Part shown: one piece after another, positions 5,946-7,745 of the stretch
How the letters are laid out: every line of letters begins with the position of its first letter
How positions within the stretch are numbered: the stretch's first letter is position 1
Translations under genes and position numbers: made by a program
The notes under the pieces: model-generated
Told to the model about the DNA's origin: nothing
Seen by the model: only the letters and a program-made list of their open reading frames with translations
Databases searched by the model: none
Assembly: GCA_021802225.1 (NCBI GenBank)
Contig: JAKAAS010000066.1
Span: 1-7,745 of the forward strand
Length of the DNA: 7,745 bases
DNA from: Bacillota bacterium
GTDB taxonomy: Bacteria > Bacillota_E > Sulfobacillia > Sulfobacillales > Sulfobacillaceae
Direction: 5' to 3'

Positions 5946-6965
5946 ATGCCGTTTATCGCATCATGGATGTTGGCATCAGCGTTGCAGCGTACAGGCCTTC
6001 AGCAAAACCTGTTAACATTCAGCCAGCGCCAGCACGGGGTCTCTATATCGGCCCCGGCCTCTGTTACGACTGGACAGACGGTCGACGTCACCGCTACACC
6101 AGTGCATTTTTACGATCCAGTTTTTCAGTACTGGGTCGAACTGCCTAACGGCCAGTTTGAATCGAGCGGACCTTATAGCCCGAATCCTCACTTTTCGTTT
6201 ACGGCTACGAGTCCAGGATCTTTTCAGGTTAAAGTCTATGCCCGGGAATCCAATGCTCCCAGCAACGAAACTTCGGCACAGCAGAAAATATACGAGGTCA
6301 ATTCCAGCAGTGCACCCATAGTGGTCAGCCCCTCTACGCAGTATCCGGTGCAGTTGACAGCCAACGAGCCAATCGTCCGATCTGGGCAACCCGTCACATT
6401 GACGGCCGACCCTACGTCTACCTTGACCGCTGGTGATTCCCTGGTGATTATGGATTCCACCACGAACACCGTCATCAACCGGACGACAGCGCCGGGACCC
6501 TTCCAAGTATCGGTTTCCTTCAACGCCACGCACAGCTTCGTGGCTGAAATCGTCAACAGCACCGGCCAGGTCGTGGGCAAAAGCGAACCGCTGACCATTT
6601 CCTGGGAAACCCAAGCAACAGGAACAAATGAAGGCCATAAGAATGCGGCGGGGCAAACGGTGTCCCTGTCGTTTTCTCCCACCGGGGTGGTCGGCCAGCC
6701 CTTTACCGTTCAGGCCATCCCTATTGGGTTCAGCGACCCCGTAGTGCAGTTCTGGATATTGGCGCCAGGGGGATCCTATACACCCAACGGCCCTTACCAG
6801 CCTTCCATTACTTACACCTTCACACCAAAAATCGCAGGGACCTGGCAGGTCATGGTATATGCCCGGGAGAGCACGGCTCCCCCAAACGAAACATCTGCGC
6901 AAGCGGCTACCTATGAAGCAAAATCCAATACCCACCTGATCACCATCCTGCCCTCAGGTTCGTAA
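5946..6965 (+). CDS. Protein with duplicated Ig-like/beta-rich modules, function unknown
   Basis: This 339-aa protein belongs to no enzyme family I recognise. It has three segments. Module A (about residues 31-117) and module B (about 238-325) are homologous: each runs from a valine/serine-rich strand through a G-Q-x-(V/F)-x-V-x-A turn, D-P-V-x-Q-(Y/F)-W, G-P-Y-x-P and F-T to VYARES-x-AP-x-NETSAQ and YE. The last block matches at 14 of 16 positions (97-112 and 304-319). Between them is a different Ig-like segment (about 130-220: GQPVTLTADPTST, FQVSVSF, PLTISW). The spacing of beta-strand-like stretches and lack of cysteine suit an extracellular adhesion, carbohydrate-binding or sensor protein. 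However, the N-terminus MPFIASWMLASAL has no basic residues and is a poor signal peptide, and no LPXTG motif or anchor is visible. Start and RBS are strong. It converges on the downstream glycosyltransferase gene. Confidence 0.85.
   Translation: MPFIASWMLASALQRTGLQQNLLTFSQRQHGVSISAPASVTTGQTVDVTATPVHFYDPVFQYWVELPNGQFESSGPYSPNPHFSFTATSPGSFQVKVYARESNAPSNETSAQQKIYEVNSSSAPIVVSPSTQYPVQLTANEPIVRSGQPVTLTADPTSTLTAGDSLVIMDSTTNTVINRTTAPGPFQVSVSFNATHSFVAEIVNSTGQVVGKSEPLTISWETQATGTNEGHKNAAGQTVSLSFSPTGVVGQPFTVQAIPIGFSDPVVQFWILAPGGSYTPNGPYQPSITYTFTPKIAGTWQVMVYARESTAPPNETSAQAATYEAKSNTHLITILPSGS
6036..6296 (+). repeat. Module A of the internal protein duplication
   Basis: First copy of the beta-rich module (residues 31-117), marked by DPVFQYW, GPYSPN and VYARESNAPSNETSAQ. 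Its partner is at 6657-6920. The DNA has diverged at many third positions while the protein motif is kept, which points to an old, selected duplication. Confidence 0.75.
6657..6920 (+). repeat. Module B of the internal protein duplication
   Basis: Second copy of the module (residues 238-325), marked by DPVVQFW, GPYQPS and VYARESTAPPNETSAQ. It sits near the C-terminus, followed by only about 14 residues ending in ILPSGS. Confidence 0.75.
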
Positions 6966-6991
6966 GCGAGCGGAAGGCTGGGACCGATACT

Positions 6992-7033
6992 ATAAAAACC
7001 GCCGGCGCAGGGTATTCCCACGCGCCGGCGGTT
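6992..7033 (-). terminator. GC-rich terminator between convergent genes
   Basis: Perfect 12-bp arms AACCGCCGGCGC (6997-7008) and its complement (7022-7033) enclose a 13-nt interval that can form a further GGG-TATT-CCC stem. In the minus direction the hairpin runs into TTTTTATA, a good U-run for ending the glycosyltransferase transcript. In the plus direction only TTCATC follows, so termination of the repeat-protein mRNA would be weaker. The hairpin may still protect its 3' end. Confidence 0.85.
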
Positions 7034-7058
7034 CATCAACTGTACATCCTCCTTGCGA

Positions 7059-7745
7059 TTATGAGCGTTGCAGAATCTGCTTGGACTGCCCTTCCAGGTA
7101 TTTGATTTGCATCTCGACTTCAGGAGAACCGGGATGCGCTTCGAGCGCCTGTCTGTACAGTTGCACGGCCTCTGCAAACCGTCCTTGCAGCTTGGCGACA
7201 TCGGCCATGCCCACCACGGCCCGGAACGTGGGAATCGTCGTGTCATAGGACACAATACCGCGGTAAGACGGCGCGCGGTTTTTTGACTCCGCAAAGGAGT
7301 TTTTAGACTCCTCCAGCATCTTCACCGCCATGGTCAGTTCCACTCGTCCCTTGAGGTACCAGCCGCCGGGGAACTGCGGCATATCGCGGACCATCCGTTT
7401 GGTAACCTGCAGCGCCTCCTCCATCCGTTCCAGGCGGATAAGGGCCTCGGTCAAGAATGAGCGGACTTCCGCAACCCTTCCGTAGTTGGGATTGCCGGCC
7501 GCTAAAGCTTCGGCCTGGTATAGTGCGCGCACGGATTCTTCCAACTGTCCAATCAGGTAGTACTCTCTCCCTAGAAATCCCCACGCCGCGACATCTTTAG
7601 GATCGTCCTCCACCGTTTGCCGCAGCAGACTGATGTTCCGTTCCAGTTTTTTCTTCTGCAGCATCACGTCGGGTTCATACCCGTTGTGGTGCAAGCGGAT
7701 GCGCACGACAGGACGGGCATATACGGTGGCAAACACTCCACCTTC
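7059..7745 (-). CDS. C-terminal part of a family 2 glycosyltransferase with TPR repeats (partial)
   Basis: The reading frame is open to the right edge of the window (E-G-G-V-F-A), so the gene starts outside. A GTG at 7736 could be read as a start but is more likely internal. The leading segment RIRLHHNGYEPDVMLQKKKLERNISLL has the H-x-GY, K-K-x-x-RN-x-x-LL pattern. In Bacillota that pattern joins a GT-A glycosyltransferase domain to C-terminal TPRs, usually followed by DP.D...FLGREY, seen here as DDPKDVAAWGFLGREYYLIGQ. About three to four TPR units follow: DVAAWGFLGREYYLIGQLEESVR, RSFLTEALIRLERMEEALQVTKR, GWYLKGRVELTMAVKMLEESK and FRAVVGMADVAKLQGRFAEAVQ. No signal peptide or membrane segment is visible in this part. 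The catalytic domain is not in the window, so the donor and acceptor cannot be stated. If it were a free-standing gene, it would be a plain TPR protein. Confidence 0.8.
   Translation of the reverse strand, partial: EGGVFATVYARPVVRIRLHHNGYEPDVMLQKKKLERNISLLRQTVEDDPKDVAAWGFLGREYYLIGQLEESVRALYQAEALAAGNPNYGRVAEVRSFLTEALIRLERMEEALQVTKRMVRDMPQFPGGWYLKGRVELTMAVKMLEESKNSFAESKNRAPSYRGIVSYDTTIPTFRAVVGMADVAKLQGRFAEAVQLYRQALEAHPGSPEVEMQIKYLEGQSKQILQRS

Noticed and set aside
6012..6935. 307-codon open frame on the minus strand opposite the repeat-protein gene
   Set aside because: It has no RBS, its product has no recognisable domain, and it mirrors a plus-strand frame with a strong RBS and conserved internal repeats.
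7286..7316. GACTCC/GGAGT inverted repeat with nearby T-runs
   Set aside because: It lies inside the TPR coding region, where the frame explains it. Arms are short and there is no reason for termination there.

Overview
The window looks like Bacillota (Firmicutes) chromosomal DNA of moderately high GC. The evidence is strong AGGAGG-type ribosome binding sites, a YknXYZ/MacAB-style three-gene efflux operon, and a glycosyltransferase with C-terminal TPRs of a type common in spore-forming Bacillota. A Sulfobacillus-like thermoacidophile is possible from the style of the proteins, but no marker here fixes the genus.

Left part (21-4188, minus strand): a tightly coupled operon read leftwards. The order is an unusually long membrane-fusion/adaptor protein (728 aa), a MacB/LolD-type ATPase (255 aa), and an FtsX/MacB-fold permease (405 aa). 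The genes overlap by 4 and 1 nt, so they should be made together as one export machine. Such machines usually export peptides, antibiotics or lipids or respond to envelope stress. The substrate cannot be read from the sequence.

Middle (4189-4815): about 630 nt of lower-GC noncoding DNA upstream of the operon. It holds several inverted repeats, a pair of 8-bp direct repeats spaced 11 bp apart, two weak promoter candidates pointing at the operon, and a clear terminator facing left that closes the next unit. That unit (4816-5708, minus strand) is a decayed acetamidase/formamidase-family gene with a lost or unrecognisable N-terminus and at least three frame lesions.

Right part: a perfect 23-bp palindrome (5752-5774) lies in the gap between the pseudogene and a plus-strand gene (5946-6965). 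That gene encodes a 339-aa protein built from two homologous beta-rich (Ig-like) modules flanking a third, different segment. It has a strong RBS but no convincing signal peptide. It converges on a minus-strand gene (7059 to the right edge) that is the C-terminal part of a family 2 glycosyltransferase with TPR repeats. A GC-rich hairpin lies between the two.

No mobile element, CRISPR array, tRNA or rRNA was seen. No complete novel system is evident. The best candidates for new biology are the very long adaptor hairpin, the repeat protein with its upstream palindrome, and the dyad-rich control region of the efflux operon.
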